A DNA stretch of 59,836 nucleotides from an uncultured Bacteroidales bacterium (GTDB lineage Bacteria; Bacteroidota; Bacteroidia; Bacteroidales; Coprobacteraceae). The notes under the pieces are model-generated. The model saw only the letters and a list, made by a program, of their open reading frames with translations, was not told the DNA's origin and ran no database searches. The DNA is taken from NCBI GenBank assembly GCA_949297285.1, contig CASFRL010000123.1, forward strand, positions 1-59,836, written 5' to 3'. The number at the start of each line of letters is the position of its first letter. Within the stretch, counting starts at the first letter, position 1. Below, one piece after another: positions 1 through 10,216 of this stretch. Both the position numbers and the translations under genes were made by a program.

Positions 1-1
1 A

Positions 2-61
2 CCTTCCTGCGATCGCATTCTCACGGCTTTTGCCAAAACCGATGTTCTCCGAATTGCATAA
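2..61 (+). CDS. 3' end of an unidentified upstream gene (frame ambiguous)
   Basis: The window opens inside what is probably the end of a plus-strand gene. Two frames stay open from the edge: one ends at TAA 59-61 with a tail finishing KTDVLRIA, the other at TAA 66-68 finishing SELHKV. I cannot choose between them or name a family. The next gene begins only about 25-30 bases later. Confidence 0.25.
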   Translation, partial: PSCDRILTAFAKTDVLRIA

Positions 62-77
62 AGTCTAATAAAAAAGA

Positions 78-85
78 TATATTTG
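78..85 (+). promoter_or_regulatory. Bacteroidota -7 box ahead of the YgjP-like gene
   Basis: TATATTTG fits the Bacteroidota -7 consensus TAnnTTTG. Only five bases separate it from the ATG at 91, so transcription would start at or next to the start codon and the mRNA could be leaderless. A partial -33 element (TTG near 55) lies at a suitable distance. Confidence 0.4.
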
Positions 86-90
86 TCCCC

Positions 91-795
91 ATGAAAAAAT
101 TCCAATACAGAGACGATGAGTTCGGTACGATAACCCTGTTACTGCACCCGAGAGCCCGACATCTTATTTTCAAAATAAGAGACAATGCACTGCAAATAAC
201 GATTCCGAAAGGCATTACGCAGACACAAATCATAGAGTCGATAGACAAAAACCGAGAGAATATCCGAAAAATATATGCGAAAAAGCAGGAGAAGATTTTA
301 CGTCCGGGCATGCTGCTCGAGACCCGAAGTTTCTCGATAGCCATACAGACACATCGGAAAAATCATTTTTTGTTTAAATTACAAGATAACACTCTTTTCA
401 TTTTTTGCCCGGACGAAGCCGACTTCGAATCGGCCAACGTGCAAAAAACCATCGCTTCGGGAATCAAACGTTTTCTGAAACGGGAAGCTGAACAGTATTT
501 GCCGCCAAGACTCGACCGCCTGTCTAAAGAGTTGAACCTGACCTACCACCACGTGGGTATCTCGCACGGGCGAAAGAGACTGGGCAGATGCGATATACGC
601 GGTAACATACTCTTGTCGTACCACCTGATGTTTTTGCCCGAACGATTGATCGATTATGTCATTTTCCACGAATTGGCTCACTTATCGGAGATGAACCACG
701 GGAAACACTTCCACCAATTGTGCGACCTTTACTGCCGGGGAAATGCAAAAATCCTGGAAAAAGAGTTGAAAGCTTTTCCATTCCCCATCGAATAG
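91..795 (+). CDS. YgjP-like (DUF45) zinc metallopeptidase
   Basis: A 234-residue protein of the YgjP/DUF45 family, putative M48-like cytoplasmic metallopeptidases. The zinc motif HELAH lies near residue 191, followed by SEMNHGKHFH, which supplies the further histidines typical of the family. The N-terminal half is a beta-rich domain rich in Arg and Lys. There is no signal peptide. The length is normal. The start is chosen because the -7 box sits directly upstream. It stands alone and is not clearly in an operon with rimP, which has its own promoter at 875-905. The physiological substrate is unknown; YgjP homologues are often found near restriction or other defence genes, but nothing of that kind is visible here. 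Confidence 0.85.
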   Translation: MKKFQYRDDEFGTITLLLHPRARHLIFKIRDNALQITIPKGITQTQIIESIDKNRENIRKIYAKKQEKILRPGMLLETRSFSIAIQTHRKNHFLFKLQDNTLFIFCPDEADFESANVQKTIASGIKRFLKREAEQYLPPRLDRLSKELNLTYHHVGISHGRKRLGRCDIRGNILLSYHLMFLPERLIDYVIFHELAHLSEMNHGKHFHQLCDLYCRGNAKILEKELKAFPFPIE

Positions 796-874
796 AGACT
801 ATATAAATATATCAAAATATATATTAAAATAATGAAATAAATTTACATTATGACAGGAAAATAACGCACAACTA

Positions 875-905
875 TTTGTTGACGTACCTATATTTTGTAT
901 ATTTG
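875..905 (+). promoter_or_regulatory. Promoter of the rimP-nusA-infB operon
   Basis: TTTG at 875-878 and TATATTTG at 898-905 are separated by 19 bases, matching the -33/-7 arrangement of Bacteroidota housekeeping promoters. The predicted start near 911 leaves a leader of about 110 bases before rimP. Confidence 0.7.
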
Positions 906-910
906 CAACG

Positions 911-1021
911 CAAAAGGGAGACGAAGGAGGGGGCGCATAGCCCCCTCGTTTTGTTCTGATACAGAGCGATTCAAGCCAATAACCGATTTGTCCCCTTTTT
1001 TTCTAAAAACAGCGTATTTAA
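911..1021 (+). promoter_or_regulatory. rimP leader with terminator-like hairpin
   Basis: The leader contains a perfect 8-bp G/C stem, GAGGGGGC at 927-934 and GCCCCCTC at 940-947, with a 5-base loop and then GTTTTGTT. The shape is that of an intrinsic terminator placed within the first 40 bases of the transcript, so premature termination could tune the operon. Feedback by NusA, encoded in the same operon, is a possible reading, but no alternative antiterminator fold was worked out. Confidence 0.45.
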
Positions 1022-1489
1022 ATGATAGAAAAAGATTTTGTAAGGGAACTTGTAGAAAAAGGATTGTCGGGGACAGATTGTTTTATTGTCGACGTCCAGA
1101 TAAAACCGGACAATGTTATTGTCGTTGAGATAGATAACGAGAAAGGGGTCGACATAGAACAGTGTTCGTCTTTACATCGATTCATCGAGCAACATCTCGA
1201 CCGAGATATCGAAGACTATGAGCTCGAAGTTGGTTCGGCCGGAATTACTTCCCCGTTCAAGGTATTGAAACAATATGAAAAAAATATCGGGAACGAGGTC
1301 GAAGTACTTACAAAATCGGGAGTAAAACTCAGCGGTATCTTGAAAGAAGCCGACGAGAACAAATTCGTTGTCACGATCACAAAGAAAGTAAAAACAGAGA
1401 CCAGCAAACGAAAAGTGGAAGTTTCGGAAGACATGGTTTTTGGTTATGATGAAATAAAATATACAAAATATTTAATCAGATTTAAATAA
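1022..1489 (+). CDS. rimP: Ribosome maturation factor RimP
   Basis: A 155-residue RimP, the factor needed for 30S subunit maturation. The N-terminal alpha/beta domain carries the family signature around VDIEQCSSLHRFIE, followed by the YELEVGSAGITSPF segment that leads into the Sm-like C-terminal barrel. It is the first gene of the conserved rimP-nusA-infB cluster, and the spacing to nusA is two bases, so the genes are co-transcribed. The length is normal for Bacteroidota. The identification rests on sequence pattern plus the highly conserved neighbourhood. Confidence 0.95.
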   Translation: MIEKDFVRELVEKGLSGTDCFIVDVQIKPDNVIVVEIDNEKGVDIEQCSSLHRFIEQHLDRDIEDYELEVGSAGITSPFKVLKQYEKNIGNEVEVLTKSGVKLSGILKEADENKFVVTITKKVKTETSKRKVEVSEDMVFGYDEIKYTKYLIRFK

Positions 1490-1491
1490 AT

Positions 1492-2757
1492 ATGGCCAAG
1501 AAAGAGGAAGCAATCAGCATGGTTGACACGTTCTCGGAATTTAAAGAACTGAAGAACATTGACAGAACTACAATGATCAGCGTGTTGGAGGAATCGTTTC
1601 GTAACGTATTAGCAAAAATGTTCGGGACGGACGAAAACTTCGATGTTATTGTAAATCCCGACAAAGGGGACTTCGAAATATGGAGAAACCGGGAGGTCGT
1701 CGAAGACGGACAAGTGAACGACCCCAATTTGCAAATTTCTCTATCCGAGGCCAAAAAAATCGACAACGATTATGAGATCGGCGAGGAAGTTACGGACGAG
1801 GTAATCTTCGAAAACTTCGGACGCCGGGCAATCTTGAATCTGCGCCAAACGTTGGCATCAAAGATATTGGAACTACAAAAAGATGCGATCTACAACAAAT
1901 ATAAAGATAAGATCGGCCAGATCGTAAGTGCAGAAGTTTATCAGATCTGGAAAAAAGAGATGCTGCTTATCGATGACGAAGGCAATGAGCTTTTGTTGCC
2001 CAAAACCGAACAGATACCTTCGGACTTTTATCGAAAAGGAGAAACGGCCAGAGCCGTTGTTGCCCGTGTCGATAACAAAAACAACAATCCTAAAATTATC
2101 ATATCGAGAACTTCGGAAGAGTTCTTAAAACGACTGTTCGAATTGGAAGTTCCGGAAATACACGACGGATTGATCACTATTCGCAAAGTAGCACGCATAC
2201 CGGGAGAACGCGCTAAAATTGCGGTAGAATCTTATGACGACCGTATCGATCCGGTCGGAGCCTGCGTAGGGGTAAAAGGAGCTCGTATTCACGGTATCGT
2301 GAGAGAGTTGAGAAATGAAAACATCGATGTAATCAATTATACATCGAACACTTCCCTGTTTATCCAACGGGCTTTAAGTCCGGCAAAAATCTCTTCGATC
2401 CGCTTGAATGAAGAAGAGAAGAAAGCCGAAGTATTTTTGAAACCGGAAGAGGTATCGCTTGCTATCGGTAAGGGCGGTCTCAACATCAAACTGGCATGTA
2501 TGCTGACCGGATACACCATCGACGTTTATCGAGACATCGATGAAGCCGAAGAAGAAGATATCTATCTGGATGAATTTAAAGATGAGATAGACGAATGGGT
2601 TATTGAAGCCTTAAAAGCTATCGGATGCGCTACGGCCAAGAGCGTATTGGCCATGTCCCGTGAAGATCTGATTGAAAAAGCCGATCTCGAGGAAAACACT
2701 GTTGATGAAATAATTAGTATATTAAAAGCAGAATTCGAAGAAGAAGAAGAAGGATAA
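1492..2757 (+). CDS. nusA: Transcription termination/antitermination factor NusA
   Basis: A 421-residue NusA, which binds RNA polymerase and modulates pausing, termination and antitermination. Order of domains: an N-terminal RNAP-binding domain (about 1-125), an S1 domain (about 135-205, beginning GQIVSAEVYQIW), KH1 (about 235-300, with GACVGVKGARI) and KH2 (about 305-370, with VSLAIGKGGLNIKLA). A short acidic C-terminal helical domain ends in a run of Glu. It lacks the long proteobacterial C-terminal repeats, as is usual outside Proteobacteria. It sits between rimP and infB in the standard order. Confidence 0.96.
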   Translation: MAKKEEAISMVDTFSEFKELKNIDRTTMISVLEESFRNVLAKMFGTDENFDVIVNPDKGDFEIWRNREVVEDGQVNDPNLQISLSEAKKIDNDYEIGEEVTDEVIFENFGRRAILNLRQTLASKILELQKDAIYNKYKDKIGQIVSAEVYQIWKKEMLLIDDEGNELLLPKTEQIPSDFYRKGETARAVVARVDNKNNNPKIIISRTSEEFLKRLFELEVPEIHDGLITIRKVARIPGERAKIAVESYDDRIDPVGACVGVKGARIHGIVRELRNENIDVINYTSNTSLFIQRALSPAKISSIRLNEEEKKAEVFLKPEEVSLAIGKGGLNIKLACMLTGYTIDVYRDIDEAEEEDIYLDEFKDEIDEWVIEALKAIGCATAKSVLAMSREDLIEKADLEENTVDEIISILKAEFEEEEEG

Positions 2758-2881
2758 AAGATTGATCCGTCCTACTGCGAAGTAAGGCGGATGCCCTATT
2801 TCCTCCTCATCAAAAGGAAATCTCCCGGAATTGCGGCGCGACATTCTTCTTTTATATTCTGTATAACGTTAAAAAACGATT

Positions 2882-5791
2882 ATGACGATAAGGTTAAATA
2901 AAGTAGCAAGAGATTTAAATGTAGGAATTCAGACGGCTGTCGATTTTCTGCAAAAAAAAGGATTTTCTATTGAGTCGAACCCCAATACGAAAATCAGTGA
3001 CGAACAATATGCCCTGCTGGTAAAAGAATTCAGCACAGACAAAGATCTGAAAATAGAATCGGAACGCATCAGTCAGGAGCGCCATAACAAAGACAAAAAC
3101 AAAACAACCGTCGCTCTCGAAGGCTACGAAGAAGAACCCGCATCGGACAATGTATCGGGAAGTACCGAAATAGCTACAACGATAGACGAAGAATTAAAGC
3201 CCAAAATCAAACAAGTAGGGAAAATCGATTTGGACAATTTGTATCGTCCGGTAACTGCTAAAAAAGAGGAACCGGTCGTTACCGTCAACAACGTTCACGA
3301 AAAGGAGACGGTAAACGAAGAGGCCAATCAAAATACTGAAAAGAAAGAGATTGCCAAAGCGGAAGAAGAGGTGGTGGCACCGATCTCAGAACCGGTATCG
3401 GACAATGAAGCTTCGGAACCGGAAATGGAAGAAGATCACGAAGAGGAAGAGGAAGACTTTGCCATTTCGGAAGAAGAAGAGGAAGAGATCGAAGAAGAGG
3501 AGGAACCGGCCCAAGATAAAGAGGCGAAAGATGATGAAATATTTATGTTGAACCGTCCTAAATTGACGACAAACATCAATGTTGTCGGCAAGATAGATCT
3601 CTCGTCATTAAACCAACAAACCCGTCCGAAGAAAAAAAACAAGGAAGAAAAAAGAAAAGAACGCGAGGCCAAGGATAAGCAACGCAACGAACTGAAAAAA
3701 GTTGCCATGGCCGACTCTCAGATAAACGAGTCTCAAGATTCGGATATGGAACGTAAAAAACGTAAACGTATCCGGAAAGAAAAGATAGATATCGAAAAAA
3801 ATGCGCCTACGACCAATCCGCAATCTCGGAATAATAACGGAAATCAGAAGAATGCCAAACTCAAACTGAAAAAGCCGGTAAAAACCGAAATCAGCGATGA
3901 AGACGTACAAAAGCAAATCAAAGAGACGCTTGCCCGTTTAACGACCAAAGGTCAGAAGAAAAGCGCAAAATGGCGTAAAGAAAAAAGAGAGGCTTTCGCA
4001 ACTAAGGCTCAGGAACTGGAAGAACAGGAAATGGAGGAAAGCCGCATCTTGAAGTTGACGGAATTTGTTACGGCCAATGACTTGGCTGTGATGATGAATG
4101 TGCCGGTAAACAACGTTATTGCAACTTGTATGAGTATCGGTATCATGGTATCCATCAATCAGCGGCTCGATGCCGAAACGATCAACATCGTGGCAGAAGA
4201 GTTCGGGTTTAAAACCGAATATGTCAGCGCTGAAGTCGTAGAGGCTATCACCGAAGAAGAAGACAAGGAAGAAGACCTGACTCATCGTCCGCCTATCGTT
4301 ACGGTTATGGGACATGTCGATCACGGAAAAACATCGTTGCTCGACTATATCCGCAACGCGAACGTTATTGCCGGCGAAGCGGGTGGAATCACACAACATA
4401 TCGGGGCATACAATGTGAAACTGGACGACGGAAGACGAATCACGTTCTTGGATACACCAGGACATGAGGCCTTTACCGCCATGCGTGCCCGCGGTGCCAA
4501 AGTAACCGATATTGCAATCATTATTGTCGCTGCCGACGATAATGTGATGCCCCAAACGGTCGAGGCTATCAACCATGCTTCGGCAGCCGGAGTGCCTATC
4601 GTATTTGCTATCAACAAAGTGGATAAGCCAAACGCCAATCCGGACAAGATAAAAGAAGAGTTGGCCAACATGAATTATCTGGTCGAAGAATGGGGCGGTA
4701 AATACCAATCGCAAGACATCTCGGCTAAAAAAGGTACGGGAGTGCATGAACTGCTCGAAAAAGTATTGCTCGAAGCCGAATTGCTCGACTTGAAAGCCAA
4801 CCCCCACCGCAGAGCTACGGGATCGGTAATCGAATCGACATTGGACAAAGGTAGAGGATATGTTGCTACCGTATTGGTAGAGAACGGTACTTTACATACC
4901 GGAGATATTGTCCTCGCTGGGACTCATCACGGACGTGTAAAGGCTATGTTCAACGAACGGAATACCCGGATAAACGAAGCCGGACCATCAGCTCCTGCCT
5001 TGATCTTAGGGTTGAACGGTGCTCCTCAGGCCGGTGATATTTTCCATGTAATGGAGAGTGAACAAGAGGCTCGGGAGATTGCCAACAAACGGGAACAATT
5101 GCAACGCGAACTCGGACTGAGAACTCATAAATTATTGACACTCGATGATATAGGCCGACGCATCGCCATCGGAAACTTCCAAGAACTGAACGTAATCGTG
5201 AAAGGTGACGTGGACGGTTCGGTAGAAGCATTAAGCGACTCGCTGATCAAGTTATCGACCGACGAAATACAGGTAAACGTATTGCACAAGGCTGTCGGGC
5301 AAATTTCGGAATCGGACATCACGTTAGCCGCTGCATCGAATGCCGTAATTATCGGATTCCAAGTGCGGCCGTCTATGGCAGCCCGCCGGTTGGCAGAAAA
5401 AGAGGGCGTCGACATACGACTCTACTCCATTATTTATGACGCCATAGAAGAGGTGAAATCGGCTATGGAAGGAATGCTTTCTCCGGAAATCAAAGAAGAG
5501 ATCACCGCAACGGTCGAAGTAAGGGAAACCTTCAAGATCACGAAAGTGGGTACGGTTGCCGGCTGTATGGTGAAAGAAGGTAAGATTAAACGTACCAACA
5601 AAATCCGCCTTATCCGCGACGGTATCGTTATCTATTCGGGAGATCTCGGTTCTCTGAAACGATTCAAGGAAGATGTTAAAGAGGTTGCGACCGGATATGA
5701 ATGCGGTCTTAACATCTTGAATTACAATGATATTAAGGTAGGAGACCTGATCGAAGCGTATGAAGAAGTCGAAGTGAAGAAAACACTGTAA
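2882..5791 (+). CDS. infB: Translation initiation factor IF-2
   Basis: A 969-residue IF-2, the GTPase that brings initiator tRNA to the ribosome. The first 60 residues form the IF2-N helical domain. Residues of about 70-390 are a long low-complexity linker with a block of nearly continuous Asp/Glu followed by Lys/Arg-rich stretches. The second IF2-N domain and the G domain follow, with GHVDHGKTS near residue 478, DTPGHE and NKVDKP. The C-terminal domains II-IV end the protein. The extended charged linker is common in Bacteroidota. It closes the rimP-nusA-infB operon, 124 bases after nusA, and a hairpin follows downstream. Confidence 0.97.
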   Translation: MTIRLNKVARDLNVGIQTAVDFLQKKGFSIESNPNTKISDEQYALLVKEFSTDKDLKIESERISQERHNKDKNKTTVALEGYEEEPASDNVSGSTEIATTIDEELKPKIKQVGKIDLDNLYRPVTAKKEEPVVTVNNVHEKETVNEEANQNTEKKEIAKAEEEVVAPISEPVSDNEASEPEMEEDHEEEEEDFAISEEEEEEIEEEEEPAQDKEAKDDEIFMLNRPKLTTNINVVGKIDLSSLNQQTRPKKKNKEEKRKEREAKDKQRNELKKVAMADSQINESQDSDMERKKRKRIRKEKIDIEKNAPTTNPQSRNNNGNQKNAKLKLKKPVKTEISDEDVQKQIKETLARLTTKGQKKSAKWRKEKREAFATKAQELEEQEMEESRILKLTEFVTANDLAVMMNVPVNNVIATCMSIGIMVSINQRLDAETINIVAEEFGFKTEYVSAEVVEAITEEEDKEEDLTHRPPIVTVMGHVDHGKTSLLDYIRNANVIAGEAGGITQHIGAYNVKLDDGRRITFLDTPGHEAFTAMRARGAKVTDIAIIIVAADDNVMPQTVEAINHASAAGVPIVFAINKVDKPNANPDKIKEELANMNYLVEEWGGKYQSQDISAKKGTGVHELLEKVLLEAELLDLKANPHRRATGSVIESTLDKGRGYVATVLVENGTLHTGDIVLAGTHHGRVKAMFNERNTRINEAGPSAPALILGLNGAPQAGDIFHVMESEQEAREIANKREQLQRELGLRTHKLLTLDDIGRRIAIGNFQELNVIVKGDVDGSVEALSDSLIKLSTDEIQVNVLHKAVGQISESDITLAAASNAVIIGFQVRPSMAARRLAEKEGVDIRLYSIIYDAIEEVKSAMEGMLSPEIKEEITATVEVRETFKITKVGTVAGCMVKEGKIKRTNKIRLIRDGIVIYSGDLGSLKRFKEDVKEVATGYECGLNILNYNDIKVGDLIEAYEEVEVKKTL

Positions 5792-5844
5792 GACTTGGTG
5801 ATGGCATTGCTATCGATCAGATTAACTATTTGCAAAAATCATAT

Positions 5845-5903
5845 AAACACGGATGTGAAAGGAGTGGCCAATAAAGCGGGACTTTTTTAACATCTGTGTT
5901 TTT
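5845..5903 (+). terminator. Hairpin after infB
   Basis: AAACACGGATGT at 5845-5856 pairs with ACATCTGTGTTT at 5890-5901 (one mismatch) and is followed by more T residues. The loop is long (33 bases) and holds its own T-run. It separates infB from the CvpA gene and may be a leaky terminator. Confidence 0.45.
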
Positions 5904-5935
5904 CTGTCTGATGATAAATGAGTTAGAGAGAGAAT

Positions 5936-6484
5936 ATGAAAATAGAGATTATAGACATAATCATTGCCATACTCATTTTGTACAGTATTTTCCGAGGTTA
6001 CAACTTGGGGCTTATTCGTCAGATCGGAGCTTTGGGAGGAATACTTCTGGCTATTTTAGGGGCCAACTTCCTATCTCCCCTGACCGAATTGCTATTGAAC
6101 AAAACCGGATGGTTTCATGGATATGTCAACCATAAAATCTCTTATTTAATAACGTTTTTGGTTATTCTTTTTTTCTGCAAATTCCTCACCCGGATTATGC
6201 AACGCTTTGTCAAAATGTTGCATCTCGGCTTGCCGGACAAATGGGCAGGCGTACTTTTCTGCGGATTCAAATACGTGCTCGTCATAAGCGTAGTGCTGAA
6301 TATTTATGATTTATTGCAGAAAGAGTTGGATTCTAAAGATACAAGAATACAGGATAATTCATTTTTTTATCCCCACATCATAAAGGTTGCACCATTTATT
6401 CTCGATTTATCGAAATATGCATTTCAAGATGAAAGTGAAAACAAAGACATAAGCAAACCAAAAATGATAAGTGCGTGTTTATAA
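5936..6484 (+). CDS. CvpA family membrane protein
   Basis: A 182-residue inner-membrane protein of the CvpA (colicin V production) family. The signature near the N-terminus, residues of about 3-45, includes IDIIIAILILYSIFRGYNLG followed by a Gly-rich second helix. Further hydrophobic segments lie around residues 65-85 and 110-125. The soluble C-terminal tail is charged and carries no known motif. The family's function is unsettled and linked to envelope stress and purine-biosynthesis operons in other bacteria. It lies between infB and the suf genes with its own short upstream gap, and its transcriptional partner is unclear. Confidence 0.85.
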   Translation: MKIEIIDIIIAILILYSIFRGYNLGLIRQIGALGGILLAILGANFLSPLTELLLNKTGWFHGYVNHKISYLITFLVILFFCKFLTRIMQRFVKMLHLGLPDKWAGVLFCGFKYVLVISVVLNIYDLLQKELDSKDTRIQDNSFFYPHIIKVAPFILDLSKYAFQDESENKDISKPKMISACL

Positions 6485-6554
6485 CAAAAACATTTTTACG
6501 ATACTTTCCTCTCGTTCTGTGCAAGAGGGAAACCGCTAAATGTAAAACAGATAT

Positions 6555-8006
6555 ATGGAAACAAAGGATCCTAATAAAATATTGAACGATGTTACTTCGA
6601 ACGACTACAAATACGGATTTGTAACCGATATTGAAACTGAAGTAATTCCGACCGGATTGTGTGAGAATGTGATCCGCCTCATCTCCCAAAAGAAAGGAGA
6701 ACCCGACTGGTTGCTCGAATTCAGGTTAAAAGCCTATGAGCACTGGAGAACCTTGACAATGCCCAATTGGGCTCATTTAGAAATTCCGGACATCGATTAT
6801 CAAGCGATCAGCTACTATGCCGCCCCCAAAAAGAAGGAAGGGCCGAAAAGCCTCGACGAAGTCGATCCTGAATTGCTCAAAACCTTTAATAAACTGGGCA
6901 TTTCTTTAGAGGAGCAAATGAAATTGTCGGGGATTGCAGTCGATGCTGTCATGGACAGTGTCTCGGTGAAAACGACATTTCGGGAGAAGTTGGCCGAACT
7001 GGGGGTAATTTTCTGTTCATTCAGCGAAGCCGTGAAAGATTATCCCGATTTGGTAAAAAAATATCTGGGATCGGTAGTCTCTTACCGCGATAACTTTTTT
7101 GCCGCTTTAAACTCGGCCGTATTCAGTGACGGATCGTTTGTGTATATTCCCAAAGGGGTACGCTGCCCGATGGAGCTGTCGACCTACTTCCGCATCAATG
7201 CCGCCAATACAGGTCAATTTGAGCGGACCCTGATCGTGGCAGACGACGATAGTTATGTAAGTTATCTCGAAGGATGTACGGCTCCGATGCGCGATGAAAA
7301 TCAACTGCATGCAGCCATCGTAGAGATAATCGCCCACGACCGCGCAGAGGTAAAATACTCGACGGTGCAAAACTGGTATCCCGGCGATAAAAACGGGAAA
7401 GGCGGTATTTATAATTTTGTGACCAAACGGGGAATCTGCAAAGGAGACCATTCGAAAATCTCATGGACACAGGTGGAAACGGGGTCGGCCATTACTTGGA
7501 AATATCCCAGTTGCATCCTTGCCGGAGACAACTCGACCGGTGAATTCTACTCGGTTGCCGTTACCAACAATCACCAACAAGCCGACACAGGGACCAAAAT
7601 GATACATTTGGGGAAAAATACCAAAAGTACGATCGTCTCTAAAGGAATCTCCGCGGGATACAGCCAGAATAGCTACCGTGGATTGGTAAAGATCTCTCCA
7701 AAGGCCGAAAATGCCCGGAACTACACGCAATGCGACAGCTTATTGCTGAGTTCCCACTGCGGAGCACACACATTTCCCTACATGGATATAAAAAATGATA
7801 CTGCTATTGTAGAACACGAGGCAACGACTTCTAAGATCAATGAAGACCAGATATTCTACTGCAACCAAAGGGGAATACCGACAGAAGATGCCGTGGGACT
7901 GATCGTAAACGGATATGCAAAAGAGGTGATGAACAAACTCCCGATGGAATTTGCCGTAGAAGCCCAAAAACTTTTACAGATTTCATTAGAGGGATCGGTA
8001 GGATAA
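6555..8006 (+). CDS. sufB: Fe-S cluster scaffold subunit SufB
   Basis: A 483-residue SufB, the scaffold core of the SUF iron-sulfur assembly complex, which forms SufBC2D with the next two genes. The right-handed beta-helix core and the conserved C-terminal block with [15 protein letters not shown] and FYCNQRGI are visible. It is the first gene of a sufB-sufC-sufD-sufS run on one strand with gaps of 22-48 bases. sufE/sufU and sufA are absent from this cluster. The length is typical. An ATG at 6555 follows an AT-rich leader. Confidence 0.96.
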   Translation: METKDPNKILNDVTSNDYKYGFVTDIETEVIPTGLCENVIRLISQKKGEPDWLLEFRLKAYEHWRTLTMPNWAHLEIPDIDYQAISYYAAPKKKEGPKSLDEVDPELLKTFNKLGISLEEQMKLSGIAVDAVMDSVSVKTTFREKLAELGVIFCSFSEAVKDYPDLVKKYLGSVVSYRDNFFAALNSAVFSDGSFVYIPKGVRCPMELSTYFRINAANTGQFERTLIVADDDSYVSYLEGCTAPMRDENQLHAAIVEIIAHDRAEVKYSTVQNWYPGDKNGKGGIYNFVTKRGICKGDHSKISWTQVETGSAITWKYPSCILAGDNSTGEFYSVAVTNNHQQADTGTKMIHLGKNTKSTIVSKGISAGYSQNSYRGLVKISPKAENARNYTQCDSLLLSSHCGAHTFPYMDIKNDTAIVEHEATTSKINEDQIFYCNQRGIPTEDAVGLIVNGYAKEVMNKLPMEFAVEAQKLLQISLEGSVG

Positions 8007-8049
8007 TGGATATTATTTTTTAACCTGAATAAAAAAAAGACAATATATA

Positions 8050-8802
8050 ATGTTAGATATTAAGAACTTACACGCCAACATCAATGGCAAAGAGATATTG
8101 AAAGGTATAAATCTGACCGTAAAACCCGGAGAAGTGCATGCAATCATGGGACCTAACGGGTCGGGAAAGAGTACATTATCGTCGGTCTTGGCAGGAAATC
8201 CGGCATTCGAAGTGACAGAGGGATCGGTAACCTTTTACGGGAAAGATTTATTATCGCTCTCTCCGGAAGACCGTTCTCACGAAGGTATATTTTTAAGTTT
8301 CCAATATCCGGTAGAAATACCGGGCGTAAGCATGGTGAATTTTATGCGTGCCGCCGTAAACGAACAACGCAAATATAAAGGCCTCGAACCTTTATCGGCC
8401 ACAGACTTCTTACGAATGATGCGGGAGAAACGTGAAATTGTAGAACTGGACAACAAACTGGCAAGCCGATCGGTAAACGAGGGATTCTCGGGTGGAGAAA
8501 AGAAGAAAAACGAAATTTTCCAGATGGCAATGCTCCAACCCCGGTTGTCGATTTTGGACGAAACGGACAGTGGTCTCGACATAGATGCACTACGCATTGT
8601 GGCAGGAGGGGTAAACAAACTGAAATCGGACCAAAATGCGACGATTGTGATCACACATTACCAAAGGCTGCTCGACTATATCGCTCCGGATTTTGTACAC
8701 GTTCTCTATAAAGGACGTATCGTAAAATCGGGAGGTCCCGAATTGGCATTAGAATTGGAAGAAAAGGGATATGACTGGATAAAAAAAGAGGTCGACAAAT
8801 AA
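8050..8802 (+). CDS. sufC: Fe-S assembly ATPase SufC
   Basis: A 250-residue ABC-type ATPase that drives the SufBC2D scaffold from the cytoplasm. The Walker A motif GPNGSGKST is near residues 35-43, the signature FSGGEKKKNE near 144-153 and the Walker B with D-loop ILDETDSGLDIDAL near 166-180. The KKK in the signature region is typical of SufC and distinguishes it from transporter ATPases. It lies 43 bases after sufB and 48 before sufD, consistent with a single transcript. Confidence 0.97.
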   Translation: MLDIKNLHANINGKEILKGINLTVKPGEVHAIMGPNGSGKSTLSSVLAGNPAFEVTEGSVTFYGKDLLSLSPEDRSHEGIFLSFQYPVEIPGVSMVNFMRAAVNEQRKYKGLEPLSATDFLRMMREKREIVELDNKLASRSVNEGFSGGEKKKNEIFQMAMLQPRLSILDETDSGLDIDALRIVAGGVNKLKSDQNATIVITHYQRLLDYIAPDFVHVLYKGRIVKSGGPELALELEEKGYDWIKKEVDK

Positions 8803-8850
8803 CCTGTCCTCAAGATTTTTCCATCCACCGTTTCATTATTTTTTTACATC

Positions 8851-10194
8851 ATGGATATAGAAAAACAATATATAGAACTATACGACCAGTACCATTCTCT
8901 CATCGACAAGCATGCTTCACCGATTCTCAATGCACTGCGGGAGAAAGCCATGTCAGATTTCCGGGAGATGGGGTTTCCTACTCCGGACAATGAAGAGTAT
9001 AAACGGACAAATATTCCTGCACTTTTCGCACCCGACTACGGGCTGAATCTGAATCGTGTAGAAATACCCGTAAACCCGTATGAAGTATTCCGTTGCGATG
9101 TTCCCAATCTCAGTACATTGCTCTATTTCGTCGTAAATGACAGTTTCTATACGAAAGATACTCCGAAGGTGAAACTTCCTGAAGGAGTGCTCATCGGAAG
9201 TCTCAACGAAATCGCCCAAACTCATCCCGATCTGGTACAACGCTATTACGGAAAACAGGCTTGTGCCGAGAAAAACGGGATCGTCGCACTGAACACGGCA
9301 TTTGTACAAGACGGATTTTTTCTGTACGTACCGAAAGGCGTTATCATCGAGAAACCGATACAACTGATCAATATATTGCGCGGAAACGCCGATTTTATGG
9401 TAAACCGCCGCTTGCTGATCATATTGGAAGAGGGAGCACAAGCCCATCTGCTGGTTTGCGACCACACGATGGATAAAAACAAGTTTTTGGCATCACAAGT
9501 AACCGAAATTTATGCCGGCAAAAACACGGTATTCGACTACTACGACATAGAAGAGTCGTCATTGAATACACGCCGGGTCACCTCGACTTTCGTAAGCCAA
9601 GCCGAAAATTCGAATGTTCTTATCAACGGAATCACTTTGCATAACGGAATCACTCGAAACGACTATCAGATGACCTTCGTCGGAGAACATGCAGAAGCCC
9701 GTCTGTGCGGAATGGCAATAGCCGATAAAAAGCAGTCGGTCGACAACCATACTTTTATCGATCATGCCGTTCCGAATTGCACCAGCAATGAACTGTTTAA
9801 ATATGTATTGGACGATTCTTCGACGGGTTCTTTCAGTGGACGTATCCTCGTCAGAGAAGGGGCTCAAAAAACTTCGGCTTACCAAACCAACCGGAATCTT
9901 TGCGCGACCAAAGAGGCTCATATGTACACAAAACCGCAATTAGAGATATATGCCGATGATGTAAAATGCAGCCATGGCGCCACCGTGGGACAATTGGACG
10001 AAAACGCCCTGTTCTACCTACGCTCACGGGGAATTCCCGAAGCAGAGGCGCGTATGTTGCTGATGTTTGCGTTTACCAATGATGTCATTGAAAACGTACG
10101 TATGGACGCCCTAAAAGAGAGGTTGCGCCAATTAGTGGAAAAAAGATTCCGCGGAGAACTCGACAAATGCGCAGGATGTAATATCTGTCAATAA
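8851..10194 (+). CDS. sufD: Fe-S assembly protein SufD
   Basis: A 447-residue SufD, paralogue and partner of SufB in the SufBC2D scaffold. The beta-helix core is followed by the C-terminal helical domain with TKPQLEIYADDVKCSHGAT and ALFYLRSRGI, the usual SufD signature. The last residues read KCAGCNICQ, a CxxCxxC cluster beyond the ordinary end of the fold. I cannot tell how widespread that tail is in the order. Its place between sufC and sufS supports the assignment. Confidence 0.95.
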   Translation: MDIEKQYIELYDQYHSLIDKHASPILNALREKAMSDFREMGFPTPDNEEYKRTNIPALFAPDYGLNLNRVEIPVNPYEVFRCDVPNLSTLLYFVVNDSFYTKDTPKVKLPEGVLIGSLNEIAQTHPDLVQRYYGKQACAEKNGIVALNTAFVQDGFFLYVPKGVIIEKPIQLINILRGNADFMVNRRLLIILEEGAQAHLLVCDHTMDKNKFLASQVTEIYAGKNTVFDYYDIEESSLNTRRVTSTFVSQAENSNVLINGITLHNGITRNDYQMTFVGEHAEARLCGMAIADKKQSVDNHTFIDHAVPNCTSNELFKYVLDDSSTGSFSGRILVREGAQKTSAYQTNRNLCATKEAHMYTKPQLEIYADDVKCSHGATVGQLDENALFYLRSRGIPEAEARMLLMFAFTNDVIENVRMDALKERLRQLVEKRFRGELDKCAGCNICQ

Positions 10195-10216
10195 AGTTGT
10201 AAGGAGACGATATAAA

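Noticed and set aside
3351..3708. Open frames in other frames of the infB acidic linker
   Set aside because: They come from GAA/GAG-rich low-complexity coding sequence and are shadows of infB.
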